A DNA stretch of 64,000 nucleotides from an uncultured Caldilineaceae bacterium (lineage in GTDB: Bacteria > Chloroflexota > Anaerolineae > Caldilineales > Caldilineaceae), in NCBI GenBank assembly GCA_958295915.1, contig OY282381.1:394722-458721 (forward strand), written 5' to 3'. Positions 1 to 9,055 of the stretch are shown one piece after another; the first letter of the stretch is position 1, and each line of letters opens with the position of its first letter. The notes under the pieces are model-generated. The model saw only the letters and a list, made by a program, of their open reading frames with translations, made no database searches and had not been told where the DNA came from. A program made the translations under genes and the position numbers.

Positions 1-8
1 GTGAGGCC

Positions 9-896
9 ATGCAACCCGATCGCTCCCAGGATCTGATTCCTACGGATGATGCCGCTCCGTCCAGCGCAGAGGATCAGGTGAGCAAGAAATTCCTGCCCTA
101 CAGAGTACAGCCGGGAGACTCCCTCACCAGCATTGCCCAGCGCTATGGCGTCAGCCTGACACAAATTGCAACCTTGAACGGGATATCGCCGACTCGGTGG
201 CTGTACAGCGGGCAGGTTGTGCTGTTGCCCAACCCAACTGCCCAAGCCGTGCAGCCCGATCGCTCGCAGGTTCTGATTCATACGGTGCAACCTGGAGAGT
301 ATCTCAAACTGATCGCTGCGCGATATGAGGTCAGCGCCATCGCAATTGTCCGAGAGAACGGGCTGACAAGCCCGAATCATCTTCTGGTAGGCCAATCCCT
401 ACGCATTCCACCGGACAGCGCTGAAGATCCAGCCAGCAGCTCCTATCATACGCATAACCTGGCGGAATATCCCACGCTCACTGAAAAGTGGATCGACGTG
501 GATCTGAGCGAGCAGCGGGTTGTAGCCTACGACGGCATAGAACCGGTCAAGGCGTTCATCATCTCCTCGGGACGCGGAAACACACCCACTGTCACCGGCG
601 TTTTCCGCATCTGGGCGAAGGTCCCTATGCAAGATATGCAAGGCGGCAACCGGGCCGCAGGCAACTATTATCATCTGGAAAATGTCCAGAATGTTCAGTA
701 TTTCTTTACGAACTATGGGTTCCATGGCACATACTGGCACGACAACTTCGGCACGCCCATGAGTCGGGGCTGCATCAATATGAGTGAGCAGGATGCGAAG
801 TGGCTCTTCGATTGGACATCACCAACTGTCAGCGGTGATGATTGGGTGCTGAGTGACAACGCAAACCCAGGCACACTGGTGCTGGTTCACCAATAG
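9..896 (+). CDS. LysM-containing L,D-transpeptidase (YkuD family)
   Basis: Cell-wall enzyme of the YkuD family, expected to form 3-3 peptidoglycan cross-links or attach proteins to the wall outside the membrane. Two LysM repeats are visible at about residues 30-73 and 88-133 (YRVQPGDSL, HTVQPGEYL), then a YkuD domain from about 160 to the end. The catalytic region reads FHGTYWHDNFGTPMSRGCINM; the usual SHGC is SRGC here, with the Cys kept. No signal peptide is seen, and the frame is open up to the window start, so the N-terminus may be cut off or start upstream. The next gene encodes a paralogue with the canonical motif. Confidence 0.85.
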   Translation: MQPDRSQDLIPTDDAAPSSAEDQVSKKFLPYRVQPGDSLTSIAQRYGVSLTQIATLNGISPTRWLYSGQVVLLPNPTAQAVQPDRSQVLIHTVQPGEYLKLIAARYEVSAIAIVRENGLTSPNHLLVGQSLRIPPDSAEDPASSSYHTHNLAEYPTLTEKWIDVDLSEQRVVAYDGIEPVKAFIISSGRGNTPTVTGVFRIWAKVPMQDMQGGNRAAGNYYHLENVQNVQYFFTNYGFHGTYWHDNFGTPMSRGCINMSEQDAKWLFDWTSPTVSGDDWVLSDNANPGTLVLVHQ

Positions 897-945
897 GCCG
901 GCAGATTTTTGCCGAACTATTGCTACGGGAGGCCCCTATCTGACG

Positions 946-1695
946 ATGCGACGTACACAGATTCTTTTACTGACGCTGCTACTGTTATGCGGAGCATGGC
1001 TCGACGGCTGGAGCGGTCCATCAGCGGCAATCGCGGCAGAAGCGCCAGAACCGGCCTCTCCATCAACGCCTCTCGAAAGCGGCCCGGTCAGTGTAAGCGG
1101 ATTGCCGCCTCTGCCGTTCACCAAAGCGACAATGGACTTGCCTCACATCCGCCAAGAACGAGAAGCATCGCTTGCCGCTGCCCAGCAGCGTCAGTTCAAT
1201 ACGAACTCCGATTTCGCTGTCACCCACAACGGCCAGACCGCGCTGCATTTGGATATCAGCCTTGCCCGCGCCGACGGCGCAAAGTGGATCGAAGTGAATC
1301 TGAGCGAACAAAAAATGTACGCCTGGGTCGGTGACGAACTGAAGAATGAATTTGTCATCTCCTCCGGCATCAGACGCTATCCAACCGCTCAAGGCGTATT
1401 TCGCGTATGGGCACGGATTCCCGCGCAGACGATGTCTGGTGGCGACCGCGAGGCAGGCACTTACTACAGTCTACCCAACGTGCAATGGGTCCAATATTTT
1501 TATCGGGAGTACGCCTTCCACGGGACATACTGGCACAACAATTTTGGGACGCCAATGAGCCACGGCTGTGTCAATATGACGATTGAGGATGCCGAATGGC
1601 TGTTCAACTGGGCGTTGCCCGAATGGGACGGCACAAGAAATTGGACGCGTTCGATGAACGAAAGTGATGCGACGCTGGTGTGGGTCCATCAATAA
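946..1695 (+). CDS. L,D-transpeptidase (YkuD family), secreted
   Basis: Second YkuD-type transpeptidase, about 249 aa. I chose the ATG at 946, not the upstream in-frame ATG at 853, because it begins a clear signal peptide (MRRTQILLLTLLLLCGAWL) and has GGGAGG upstream; the 853 start would overlap the previous gene. The YkuD domain occupies roughly residues 110-249, with HGTYWHNNFGTPMSHGCVNM carrying the His and Cys catalytic residues in canonical form. There is no LysM domain, unlike its neighbour. Its TAA stop shares one base with the next ATG, so the two genes are probably translationally coupled. Confidence 0.85.
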   Translation: MRRTQILLLTLLLLCGAWLDGWSGPSAAIAAEAPEPASPSTPLESGPVSVSGLPPLPFTKATMDLPHIRQEREASLAAAQQRQFNTNSDFAVTHNGQTALHLDISLARADGAKWIEVNLSEQKMYAWVGDELKNEFVISSGIRRYPTAQGVFRVWARIPAQTMSGGDREAGTYYSLPNVQWVQYFYREYAFHGTYWHNNFGTPMSHGCVNMTIEDAEWLFNWALPEWDGTRNWTRSMNESDATLVWVHQ

Positions 1696-2378
1696 TGGCG
1701 ATGAAAGCAAAATCCAGGAAAGCATCCAACTCGAGAGGCGCGCGCCGCTCGCAGGCTGACAGGCGCAGCTCTTTAACGCGCCCGTCCCGCCAGGAGTTGC
1801 GGGAGATCGCCGCGCGTAGACGCCGCAAGCAGAATCTATATCTCATCGCTGGCGGCGTTGCATTGTTTGTCATCGTCGGCCTCGTGATTTACGCCAACAT
1901 GCGCGCTACAACCCCTAGCGGTGACGAGAAAGTTATGCCTACACAGGGCAACACCCATATTCAACAAGGCAGCGCATCACCCATTGAGTACAACACCACA
2001 CCACCCACTTCTGGACCACACTATCCAGGGCTGGCCTCTTGGGCTGTGTATGACGAGCCGATACGCTATGAACAGGTGGTGCATAATATGGAGGACGGTG
2101 GGGTTATTGTCTACTACCAGTGCGAAGAAAAGTGCCCGCAACTGCAAAAACAGTTGAAGGACGTGGTCCAACCTTTCATCGACAGCGGGCGACATGTGCT
2201 GATGATGCCCAATGACCCGAACTGGACCGCGTTCGGCGCCCAACCGGCCCACAGGGATATGGAGGCCCGCATTGCCGTGACCGCCTGGCAACGCCTCGAT
2301 AAATTTGACGAGTTCGATGCCGAACGCATTCGCGCCTTCATTGAACGGTACGAGGGCATCGACCACCATGTCAGGTAG
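1695..2378 (+). CDS. DUF3105 membrane-anchored protein
   Basis: About 227 aa. A basic, Lys/Arg-rich N-terminus precedes one membrane helix (about residues 37-58, LIAGGVALFVIVGLVIYAN), and the remainder should be extracytoplasmic. The C-terminal part carries the DUF3105 pattern (TTPPTSGPHYP, HNMEDGGVIVYYQC, then a second Cys in EEKCPQ). DUF3105 has no assigned biochemical role that I know. I chose the ATG at 1695 because it overlaps the previous stop as TAATG; a GTG at 1680 is the alternative. Probably the last gene of a cell-envelope operon, since a strong terminator follows. Confidence 0.8.
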   Translation: MAMKAKSRKASNSRGARRSQADRRSSLTRPSRQELREIAARRRRKQNLYLIAGGVALFVIVGLVIYANMRATTPSGDEKVMPTQGNTHIQQGSASPIEYNTTPPTSGPHYPGLASWAVYDEPIRYEQVVHNMEDGGVIVYYQCEEKCPQLQKQLKDVVQPFIDSGRHVLMMPNDPNWTAFGAQPAHRDMEARIAVTAWQRLDKFDEFDAERIRAFIERYEGIDHHVR

Positions 2379-2397
2379 CCTGCCCGTCTGGCAGCAG

Positions 2398-2428
2398 AAA
2401 GCCCCGCAGCATCGGTTGCGGGGCTTTT
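2398..2428. terminator. bidirectional rho-independent terminator
   Basis: Perfect stem GCCCCGCA (2401-2408) with TGCGGGGC (2417-2424), an 8-nt loop, then TTTT on the plus strand and AAA before the stem, which gives TTT on the minus strand. It sits between the convergent DUF3105 and def genes and probably ends transcription from both sides. Confidence 0.85.
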
Positions 2429-2448
2429 CGCGGCAGGATGCGTGCGCG

Positions 2449-3003
2449 TCAGGCCTGGGATACTACAACCTCGACGGGAACCAATTCCGCTTCGCCGTCC
2501 TTGTTTTCCCCCACGATCTTATATATTTGCTCAGCTCTATCGATCATCAGTACACCGCTTAGATGATCGATCTCATGTTGGAAAATCCGCGCCAGCCAGT
2601 CGTAGGCTTTGATACGCTGTGATTTGCCGCTGCGGTCTTGCGCCCGGACGAGAACATAGGTGGCTCGGCTCACATCTGCAACCAGCCCCGGCAAACTCAG
2701 GCAGGCCTCCTGACCAACCTCCACCCCTTTTGCCTTGACAATCTCTGGGTTGATCAGTTCGAAGCGCTGCATCGTCTCTTCCGGGCGTTCCGTATCCTTC
2801 GGATATTCGATAACGCTGATACGCTGATTCAGCCCGATCTGCGGTGCGGCTAAGCCCACGCCTTGACCCTCGCGCATGGTTTCAATCATATCTTCCAGAA
2901 GTCGATGCAACCGCGCATCGAACTCTCGCACACGTTTAGCTGGCCGTCGCAGAACCTCTCCGTTCGCCCCCCAAGGTGTCAGTATCCTCAATCTCGCCAT
3001 CAT
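2449..3003 (-). CDS. def: peptide deformylase
   Basis: Removes the N-formyl group from nascent proteins; cytosolic metalloenzyme. 184 aa, normal for the family. All three signature motifs are present: GVGLAAPQIG (about residue 48), EACLSLPG (about 99; most members have EGCLS) with the metal-binding Cys, and QHEIDHL (about 142) with two metal-binding His and the catalytic Glu. Two ATG codons in tandem begin the gene. It is the last gene of a minus-strand run (M20 peptidase, glycoside hydrolase, thioesterase, def), but a 163-bp gap upstream leaves room for its own promoter. Confidence 0.95.
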   Translation of the reverse strand: MMARLRILTPWGANGEVLRRPAKRVREFDARLHRLLEDMIETMREGQGVGLAAPQIGLNQRISVIEYPKDTERPEETMQRFELINPEIVKAKGVEVGQEACLSLPGLVADVSRATYVLVRAQDRSGKSQRIKAYDWLARIFQHEIDHLSGVLMIDRAEQIYKIVGENKDGEAELVPVEVVVSQA

Positions 3004-3166
3004 CCCACACTGTCACACTGAAAAGTTTTATGAAACGCGGGTATAAGGAAAATACGCAGAGAGGCTCACAGCGCCCTGAATCGGAGTTAAAGCGCCTCCA
3101 CGCTTCCCCCCGCGCCACACTCTACCCTCAAGAGATGAGGCATCAGGCGGCAGCCTCCCCAAACAT

Positions 3167-3586
3167 TCAAGACTGCTGCATGATCATCATCGTCAAGCGA
3201 CTAATATGAATCAGACGCCCCTTCTCATCCTCTATGCGAATCTCCCACACGTGGGTACGCCGGCCAATGTGAATCGGCCGCACAGTACCGATGACAAATC
3301 CATCCTGCACGCCCCGCAGATGATTGCCGTTGATGTCCAGACCCACTGCGGCCTGAGTCGTCAGGTCTATCAGCGCCGTCGACGCGACGCTGCCCAGTGT
3401 CTCGGCCAGAGCGATGGACGCGCCGCCATGGAGAAGACCAAACGGTTGCGCCGTCCGCTTGTCCACCGGCATACGAGCGCGCATAAAGTCAGCGCCAACC
3501 TCGGTAAACTCGATTCCGAGGTTGGCGGCAAGAGTCTGCGCGCTCATCTGATTGATGGCCGCGACGGTCATCTCCGGATTGAACAT
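3167..3586 (-). CDS. hotdog-fold thioesterase (PaaI/YdiI type)
   Basis: 139 aa, the usual size for PaaI-like acyl-CoA thioesterases. The family hallmark PFGLLHGGASIALAETLGS, with the HGG turn and the Glu on the hotdog helix, is visible at about residues 47-65. These enzymes hydrolyse aryl- or acyl-CoA thioesters in the cytosol; the substrate cannot be read from the sequence. It starts 22 bp after the glycoside hydrolase gene on the same strand, so they may share a transcript, though no functional link is obvious. Confidence 0.85.
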   Translation of the reverse strand: MFNPEMTVAAINQMSAQTLAANLGIEFTEVGADFMRARMPVDKRTAQPFGLLHGGASIALAETLGSVASTALIDLTTQAAVGLDINGNHLRGVQDGFVIGTVRPIHIGRRTHVWEIRIEDEKGRLIHISRLTMMIMQQS

Positions 3587-3608
3587 TGTCTACTTGCAAT
3601 CGTCCCCA

Positions 3609-5681
3609 TTATTTCGCCATGTTGCGCAGGGCGTGGTAGATAGGCAGCGGGCTCCAGTCATTGCGCACAATCCCCCACTGAGCCTTCTCCGTGCCGTCAG
3701 CCACCACCCGGAAGTTCAGATTCCACAGAAAGGCCGGGCCAACCCAGCCCCAATTGCGCATCATCTGAAAGGCCTCAACCGTCCAACGGGCCTGCTCATC
3801 GAAGTCGTTGTCATTGGCATACCCATAGGCTGGATGAAAAGCGCCCCCCGCAGCCCAGCCGAACTCCGTCGGCCAGATCGGAATATGACCAGAGCCGTGA
3901 CGCAGCGCCAGGTTGCGATAGCCCTCCATCGTGCTGCGGAAGCTCCACGAGTGATGGGGGCTGTCGCAGGCGCCATTGAAGTGCTGGTTGCCCGACTGTT
4001 TGATGGCCTCGCAGGCGTTCTGCCAGACGCTACCCGGCGGCACGTTATAACCGCTGGGATGCGCGCCAAAACCGTCCACATAGTTCGCCAGCCCCTGCTG
4101 CAGCATGGCCTCGAAATAGCGGAAATCGTCCATCGCAATGGTGCCGTTGTCCCCCGCCGGTGTCAGCGCGCCGCTGATCACATACATCGACGGGCAGGCA
4201 TTTTTGATCGACCCATAGGCCGGACGCAACAGCGCCATATACTCGCTCGGATTGATAGTTCGGTTGCCCCATTCGTAATGCAGATTCTGCTCATTCCACA
4301 CCTCAATGGCCTTCACAGAAGAACCGCAGTATTCGCCCGCTAATCGGCCTAAGAAATTGGCGAACGTCTGCGGGTCCGCAGGCGGACCACCGACAGAACT
4401 ATCGAAACCCGACTCCCGCGCCCAATCAGGCGCATTCACGACGCTGAACAGCAGATTGATTCCTCGCGCATTGGCGGCGTTGACAAGTGGGTGAATATCC
4501 CCAAAGCCGTACTGCCCCTGATTGGATTCAAAAACCTTCCATTCGATCTGCTGTTTCACCCAACTGAAGCCCAGCTCCCGAGTCTTGTCCATAACCGTCC
4601 CCTCCTGACCGTTGTGGATCATGTGCGCCTGCAGGCCATAGCCAAAGCCGATGCCAGGCAAGTTGGCGGGTGGCGAAGGGGCGGGCGCGGGAGACGGAGC
4701 CGGCTGACCCGGCGAAGGGGATGGAGCCGGTGAAGGGGATGGGGCCGGCGAAGGGCGTGGCGGGATCTCTCCCCCCGTAAACCGTTTTATCCCATCGAGG
4801 GAACCGGTCAACTCGGTCAACTCCCGGAAGATCCAGCCCGGTATATCCAACTCATCCAACTCTATTTGATACCACCGGTCCAGCGGACCGATGCCAATGA
4901 TTCTGGCGCGCGTCCCCTCTGTCATAACCGTGAGCACAGCGTATTCTGTGCCCGGCCCGCCCCGTACATTCAGATGCGACGGCTGAGAGATCGCCAGCGG
5001 AGCAACTACTCCTGTCTGAGGAATCCACAGTCTTGTCCCCCACCGCACCTTGTCAGGATCGGAAATGTCGTTGGCCTGTATGAGCGCCGAGACAGTAATG
5101 CCGTTGCGAACGGCGATTCTGGTCAGTGTATCGCCGGACTGCACTTCATACCAGAAACCGTCTGCCGCCCCACTACTGCCAGAGCCACTGCCAGAGCCAC
5201 TGCCACTGGAGCCAGAAGTGGGAATACATAGACTTTGACCAACGTACACAAAAGAAGTAGAGGAGATACCGTTAACTTGGGCCAAGATACTGGTAGACAC
5301 CTCATAGTTTGCGGCAATACCGGAAAGCGTCTGACCAAACACAACCGTATGGGTGCGGCCACACTGCCCAGATTGTGGGGTACCCGACCCCTGACTCGTT
5401 GGAATGCTCAGCCGCTGTCCAACGAAAATATGATTCGTATTGCGGATGTTGTTGGCCTCTACCAGCGCATTTTGTGAAACTCCATACTGGAGCGCGATGC
5501 GAGAGAGGGTCTCGCCAGGTTGGACGATGTGAATGATGTCGTCAGTGGTTTGCGGATTCAGGTTGACTTCCGCCGGGGCCGCCGCTAATGTCTGGGGCAG
5601 CAAGGACAACAGCAGGATCGCTACGGCTGTTGCCAGTCGCACCCGTCGAGTCCAGCCGGAAAGAGAAATACCTATACGCAT
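3609..5681 (-). CDS. secreted LysM(x3)-SH3-glycoside hydrolase
   Basis: 690 aa, extracellular. Order: signal peptide (1-34); LysM at about 48-93 and 109-154; a Gly/Ser linker; LysM at about 177-221; a bacterial SH3-like domain (about 229-292, [14 protein letters not shown]); a Pro/Ser/Ala linker (about 305-345) encoded by imperfect tandem repeats at 4670-4760; and a TIM-barrel glycosidase domain to the end. In clan GH-A fashion the barrel shows EVWNEQN (acid/base Glu) and WPTEFGW (probable nucleophile Glu). I cannot assign the GH family or substrate. Three LysM modules suggest binding to peptidoglycan or another GlcNAc polymer. Confidence 0.85.
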   Translation of the reverse strand: MRIGISLSGWTRRVRLATAVAILLLSLLPQTLAAAPAEVNLNPQTTDDIIHIVQPGETLSRIALQYGVSQNALVEANNIRNTNHIFVGQRLSIPTSQGSGTPQSGQCGRTHTVVFGQTLSGIAANYEVSTSILAQVNGISSTSFVYVGQSLCIPTSGSSGSGSGSGSGSSGAADGFWYEVQSGDTLTRIAVRNGITVSALIQANDISDPDKVRWGTRLWIPQTGVVAPLAISQPSHLNVRGGPGTEYAVLTVMTEGTRARIIGIGPLDRWYQIELDELDIPGWIFRELTELTGSLDGIKRFTGGEIPPRPSPAPSPSPAPSPSPGQPAPSPAPAPSPPANLPGIGFGYGLQAHMIHNGQEGTVMDKTRELGFSWVKQQIEWKVFESNQGQYGFGDIHPLVNAANARGINLLFSVVNAPDWARESGFDSSVGGPPADPQTFANFLGRLAGEYCGSSVKAIEVWNEQNLHYEWGNRTINPSEYMALLRPAYGSIKNACPSMYVISGALTPAGDNGTIAMDDFRYFEAMLQQGLANYVDGFGAHPSGYNVPPGSVWQNACEAIKQSGNQHFNGACDSPHHSWSFRSTMEGYRNLALRHGSGHIPIWPTEFGWAAGGAFHPAYGYANDNDFDEQARWTVEAFQMMRNWGWVGPAFLWNLNFRVVADGTEKAQWGIVRNDWSPLPIYHALRNMAK

Positions 5682-5773
5682 CTGTAACTCCTTGTTGAAG
5701 TCGGACTAGAGTAAGAGGGCAGAACCCCTCTGTGTTTGAACAGCTGCCATTCTGCAACGTTTCGGCGTGGAAG

Positions 5774-7240
5774 TCAAGATGCAAGCTCTTCCATCAATGC
5801 AATGCCGGCTTGGATGCCCCGGTAGAAGTTCGGCAGATGCAGCTTTTCATTCGGCGCGTGTAAATTGTCGTCCGGCAGACCGAAACCCATAAAGAGAATC
5901 GGTATGCCCAGCGCATCCTGTACAACCGTCGCCACAGGTATCGAGCCACCTTCACGGCTGAAGACCGGCTGCGCGCCGAATGCGCGGGCATAGGCCCGGG
6001 CCGCGGCCTGAATCTCCGGCACGTCCAACGGCACGACAATGGCGGGAGCGTGTTGCCGGGTGTGGACGGTTACCTGCACTGTCGGGGGAGCGATCTGTTG
6101 CAGATAGCGTTCGATCATGGGCCCGATCGCCGCCGATTGCTGGTGAGGAACCAGCCGACAGCTCACTTTGGCGTGGGCTTGCGCGGGGATTACGGTCTTG
6201 AAGCCATCACCGATGAAGCCGCCCCATATCCCGTTGATCTCCAACGTTGGACGCGCCCCAATCCGTTCCGTCACACTGAAGCCTCGCTCGCCCCAGGCAG
6301 CAGGCGCGCCACTCTCCTCCAGCAGCTTTTCTTCGCCATACGGTACCCGCGCCAGAGCCGTCCGTTCCCTATCATTCAGTGGCTGCACTTCGTCATAGAA
6401 GTTGGGAACGGTCACCCGCCCTGTCTCATCGTGGAGCCGGGCCAGCAGCTCACAAAGGGCCTGGTTGGGATTGTGGACTGCGCCGCCGTACATGCCGCTA
6501 TGCAGGTCTTGGGACGGCCCCCGAACTGTTATGTCCCCTGCCCACACACCCCGCAGCCCGTAGATAATCAGCGGCTGATCCGGCGCCAACATGTGCGTAT
6601 CGGAGATGAGACAGACATCCGCGGCCAGCCTTGCCGTGGCCGTCGGCATGTAGGCCATCAGCGCCTGGCTGCCATCTTCCTCCTCCCCTTCGACCACAAA
6701 TTTCACATTCACAGGCAGCGCGCCGGCCGTTGCCAGAAGAGCCTCCACCGCGGCGATGTGGACAAATATCTGGCCTTTGTCGTCGGACGCCCCCCGAGCG
6801 AACAGATCATCACCCCGCACAGTCGGCTCGAAGGGCGGTGATATCCACAATTCCAACGGATCTACCGGCTGCACGTCGTAATGGCCGTAAATGAGAAGCG
6901 TCGGCGCGTCCGTTCCCCTGTGAAGCCAATCGCCATAGACAATTGGCGGGCCAGTTGTTTCAATACTTTCGACGTTTTCCAGACCGATGGCTGTCATTTT
7001 TCGCGCAAGCCAATCTGCGGCCCGCTCCACATCCGGCTTGTGTTGAGACAGGGTGCTGACGCTGGGGATGCGCAGCCAGTCACACAGCTCGTCGAGTTGG
7101 CGAGCGCGGGCAGTTTGCAAATACGTGTCCAGTTCTGATCGCAAAGCGGGGATACCCCCTGGGCCACTCAGCATCGAATTACCAAGAGATCCTTTCTGTC
7201 TGTCAGTAGCAGGCGCTGAATCGTGGTCTTGTCGATTCAA
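5774..7240 (-). CDS. M20 family dipeptidase/carboxypeptidase
   Basis: 488 aa metallopeptidase of the CNDP-dipeptidase-like M20 group. Metal-ligand segments are visible: YGHYDVQPVDP (His and nearby Asp), ARGASDDKGQ (bridging Asp), EGEEEDGS (catalytic Glu pair) and, near the end, the His of NLHAPNE. The arrangement matches di-zinc exopeptidases that act on dipeptides. The first 30 residues look non-conserved, so translation may begin at the Met near 7174. It lies upstream of the LysM glycosidase gene with a 92-bp gap. Confidence 0.85.
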   Translation of the reverse strand: MNRQDHDSAPATDRQKGSLGNSMLSGPGGIPALRSELDTYLQTARARQLDELCDWLRIPSVSTLSQHKPDVERAADWLARKMTAIGLENVESIETTGPPIVYGDWLHRGTDAPTLLIYGHYDVQPVDPLELWISPPFEPTVRGDDLFARGASDDKGQIFVHIAAVEALLATAGALPVNVKFVVEGEEEDGSQALMAYMPTATARLAADVCLISDTHMLAPDQPLIIYGLRGVWAGDITVRGPSQDLHSGMYGGAVHNPNQALCELLARLHDETGRVTVPNFYDEVQPLNDRERTALARVPYGEEKLLEESGAPAAWGERGFSVTERIGARPTLEINGIWGGFIGDGFKTVIPAQAHAKVSCRLVPHQQSAAIGPMIERYLQQIAPPTVQVTVHTRQHAPAIVVPLDVPEIQAAARAYARAFGAQPVFSREGGSIPVATVVQDALGIPILFMGFGLPDDNLHAPNEKLHLPNFYRGIQAGIALMEELAS

Positions 7241-7376
7241 GACGGATCTTTGATGAATGGAACTGTCTCGCGTTCTTTGACAATTCTACTCTATTGTGAA
7301 TGGGAAGCAACTCCTGCGGTTGGCTCTGCGCTACTTGGGAGCCTATAGAAAACCGCGCAGCGCGCCTGTCCATGCC

Positions 7377-7811
7377 TCAACCCGGCAACTCCACCACCAC
7401 ATACTCTTGTTCAATCGAGACATCAAACGTCTCCGCCGTATAGGGGCCCGGTTGATAGCCCGCGGGCAAGGCGTCGCCAGGCGCGACTTCCACAGCGTAG
7501 CTGCGGGTGCGCGTGGAGATCGGATCCACCCAGGATTGGCCGGTGGTCACATCAAACTCCCAGCCGTGCCAGGGGCAGCGCAGAATCTCCCCGCGGCGAG
7601 CGTATGTGTATGCGCCGCCGGGTTTGTCGGCCATCACAAAGCCTGTGATCCGGCCCTCACAGAGGGGGCCGCCCTGATGAGGGCAGATATTGCGCAGGGC
7701 ATAAAACATACCTTTCACATTGAAAACTCCGATGGAGCGTCCGCCAATCTCTACGATTTTGCGTTCGCCCGGCGGGATCTCATGGACTGTGGCGACGATG
7801 TGTTTGGGCAT
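7377..7811 (-). CDS. Rieske [2Fe-2S] protein
   Basis: 144 aa single-domain Rieske protein. Cluster ligands are clear: a C-x-H motif in NICPHQGGPLC and a C-x2-H motif in CPWHGWEF. No oxygenase catalytic domain and no signal peptide are present, so it is most likely a soluble Rieske ferredoxin donating electrons to an oxygenase. It begins 9 bp after the upstream amidohydrolase gene. Within the operon the only oxygenase candidate is the PhyH protein, which normally does not need a ferredoxin, so the partner is unknown. Confidence 0.9.
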   Translation of the reverse strand: MPKHIVATVHEIPPGERKIVEIGGRSIGVFNVKGMFYALRNICPHQGGPLCEGRITGFVMADKPGGAYTYARRGEILRCPWHGWEFDVTTGQSWVDPISTRTRSYAVEVAPGDALPAGYQPGPYTAETFDVSIEQEYVVVELPG

Positions 7812-7820
7812 GGCTCATTT

Positions 7821-9029
7821 CTACAACCGATACAGTCTACGGGCATTCTCCGCCATGAATTTGCGCCTGCGCTCTTTGTCCAGCGGAATCGGAAAGGCGC
7901 GATCCGGCGCGTCGAAATCCCAGTGGGGATAGTCGGTGGCGAAGAGCAGATGATCGTCCAGATCGAGCTGACCCAACAGTTGGCGGAATTGCCCCGCTTG
8001 AAATGGCTCCTCCATGGGCTGAGTGCTGACCCAGAAGTGACGACGGAAGATGAGCGATGGAGGTTCGGAGACATAAGGCACTTCGCTGCCCAGCTTGCGC
8101 CAAGCGTTGTCCATTCGCCACAACAGCGGCGGAATCCAGGCAAAGCCCCCTTCGATCAGGACGAACCGCAGCGTTGGGAACTGCTGGAAGACGCCTTCGA
8201 AGATCAGACTGATCACCTGAGCTTGGAAGGCCTGAGGCATCCCGCCGTGATCTTCAATGTAATGGGACGGGTACCCCGAGCCGGTTATAGGCGCGCCGCC
8301 CGCGCCGCCGAAATGTATAGCTACCGGCATGTCATGACGGCAGGCAGCCTCATACAGCGGCCAGTATTTACGCCGACCCAAAGGTTCTGTGGTACGAGCG
8401 ATGAGCAGCGCGTGAACAAATCCTGGATGACCGCCCCAGTGGTCGATCTCGGCCGCAGCCAGCGCGCCGTCCTCCCAAGGAACGACAATCGATGCCCGCA
8501 AGCGGGGCTCCGCTTCCACCCAATCGGCCAACTGCCAGGTATTGATGGCCCTGGCAAAGGCGGCCCCAAATTCGAGATTGCGCTGCTCACCCACACCCAA
8601 CAGTGGGTTGAGGATGCCGATTTCGATCTCCCACTCATCCAGCAACTGCTCCTGAAGCAGGGACAGGCTGGAGCCAGGCGGGGCGCCGTCCGCCGGCCAG
8701 GAGTCATGGCGAGCGGCGTTGGGCATCGCCCGCGGATAGTGGGAACCGGCATAGCCCCGGGCGCCAAACATTCGGTAGTAGTCTCGCCAACGCGCGCCCA
8801 GATAACTGCACAGCGTCTCTGGCGAAGGGAAGGCGATGTGAATGTCGGTGTCGATGATGGCCTTGTCCGTGCGCGTCTGGATCGAAGCGTTCTTCAAGGC
8901 TGGCGTATCGGGTTTCGCTACATATCTCTTGCGCCGGTCCTTGGTAACGCTGTGGCGTTTCACTGCGTCTCTTTCGCGCGGAGGCGCATCTAACGTCTCT
9001 TCCGCAATGGGTTCGACAGGAACGGTCAT
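7821..9029 (-). CDS. amidohydrolase family 2 protein (ACMSD-like)
   Basis: About 402 aa. TIM-barrel metal-dependent hydrolase or decarboxylase. Visible: DTDIHIAF (D-x-H at strand 1), AIHFGG with a metal His, and FATDYPHWD with the catalytic Asp. I chose the ATG at 9029 because an AAGGAGG sits six bases upstream and longer starts would overlap the preceding gene. About 60 basic residues precede the barrel. The ACMSD-like relatives decarboxylate aromatic or unsaturated acids; the substrate here is unknown. It is a paralogue of the next gene upstream in the operon. Confidence 0.8.
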   Translation of the reverse strand: MTVPVEPIAEETLDAPPRERDAVKRHSVTKDRRKRYVAKPDTPALKNASIQTRTDKAIIDTDIHIAFPSPETLCSYLGARWRDYYRMFGARGYAGSHYPRAMPNAARHDSWPADGAPPGSSLSLLQEQLLDEWEIEIGILNPLLGVGEQRNLEFGAAFARAINTWQLADWVEAEPRLRASIVVPWEDGALAAAEIDHWGGHPGFVHALLIARTTEPLGRRKYWPLYEAACRHDMPVAIHFGGAGGAPITGSGYPSHYIEDHGGMPQAFQAQVISLIFEGVFQQFPTLRFVLIEGGFAWIPPLLWRMDNAWRKLGSEVPYVSEPPSLIFRRHFWVSTQPMEEPFQAGQFRQLLGQLDLDDHLLFATDYPHWDFDAPDRAFPIPLDKERRRKFMAENARRLYRL

Positions 9030-9055
9030 GGGGAACCTCCTTGAGAGAGCAACTC

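Noticed and set aside
4670-4760. Short tandem repeats as a CRISPR or minisatellite
   Set aside because: They are in frame and encode the Pro/Ser/Ala linker of the glycosidase; no spacers.
7296-8993. 565-codon open frame on the plus strand
   Set aside because: Antisense to the Rieske and amidohydrolase genes, which have clear motifs; Arg/His/Gln-rich product typical of a shadow frame.
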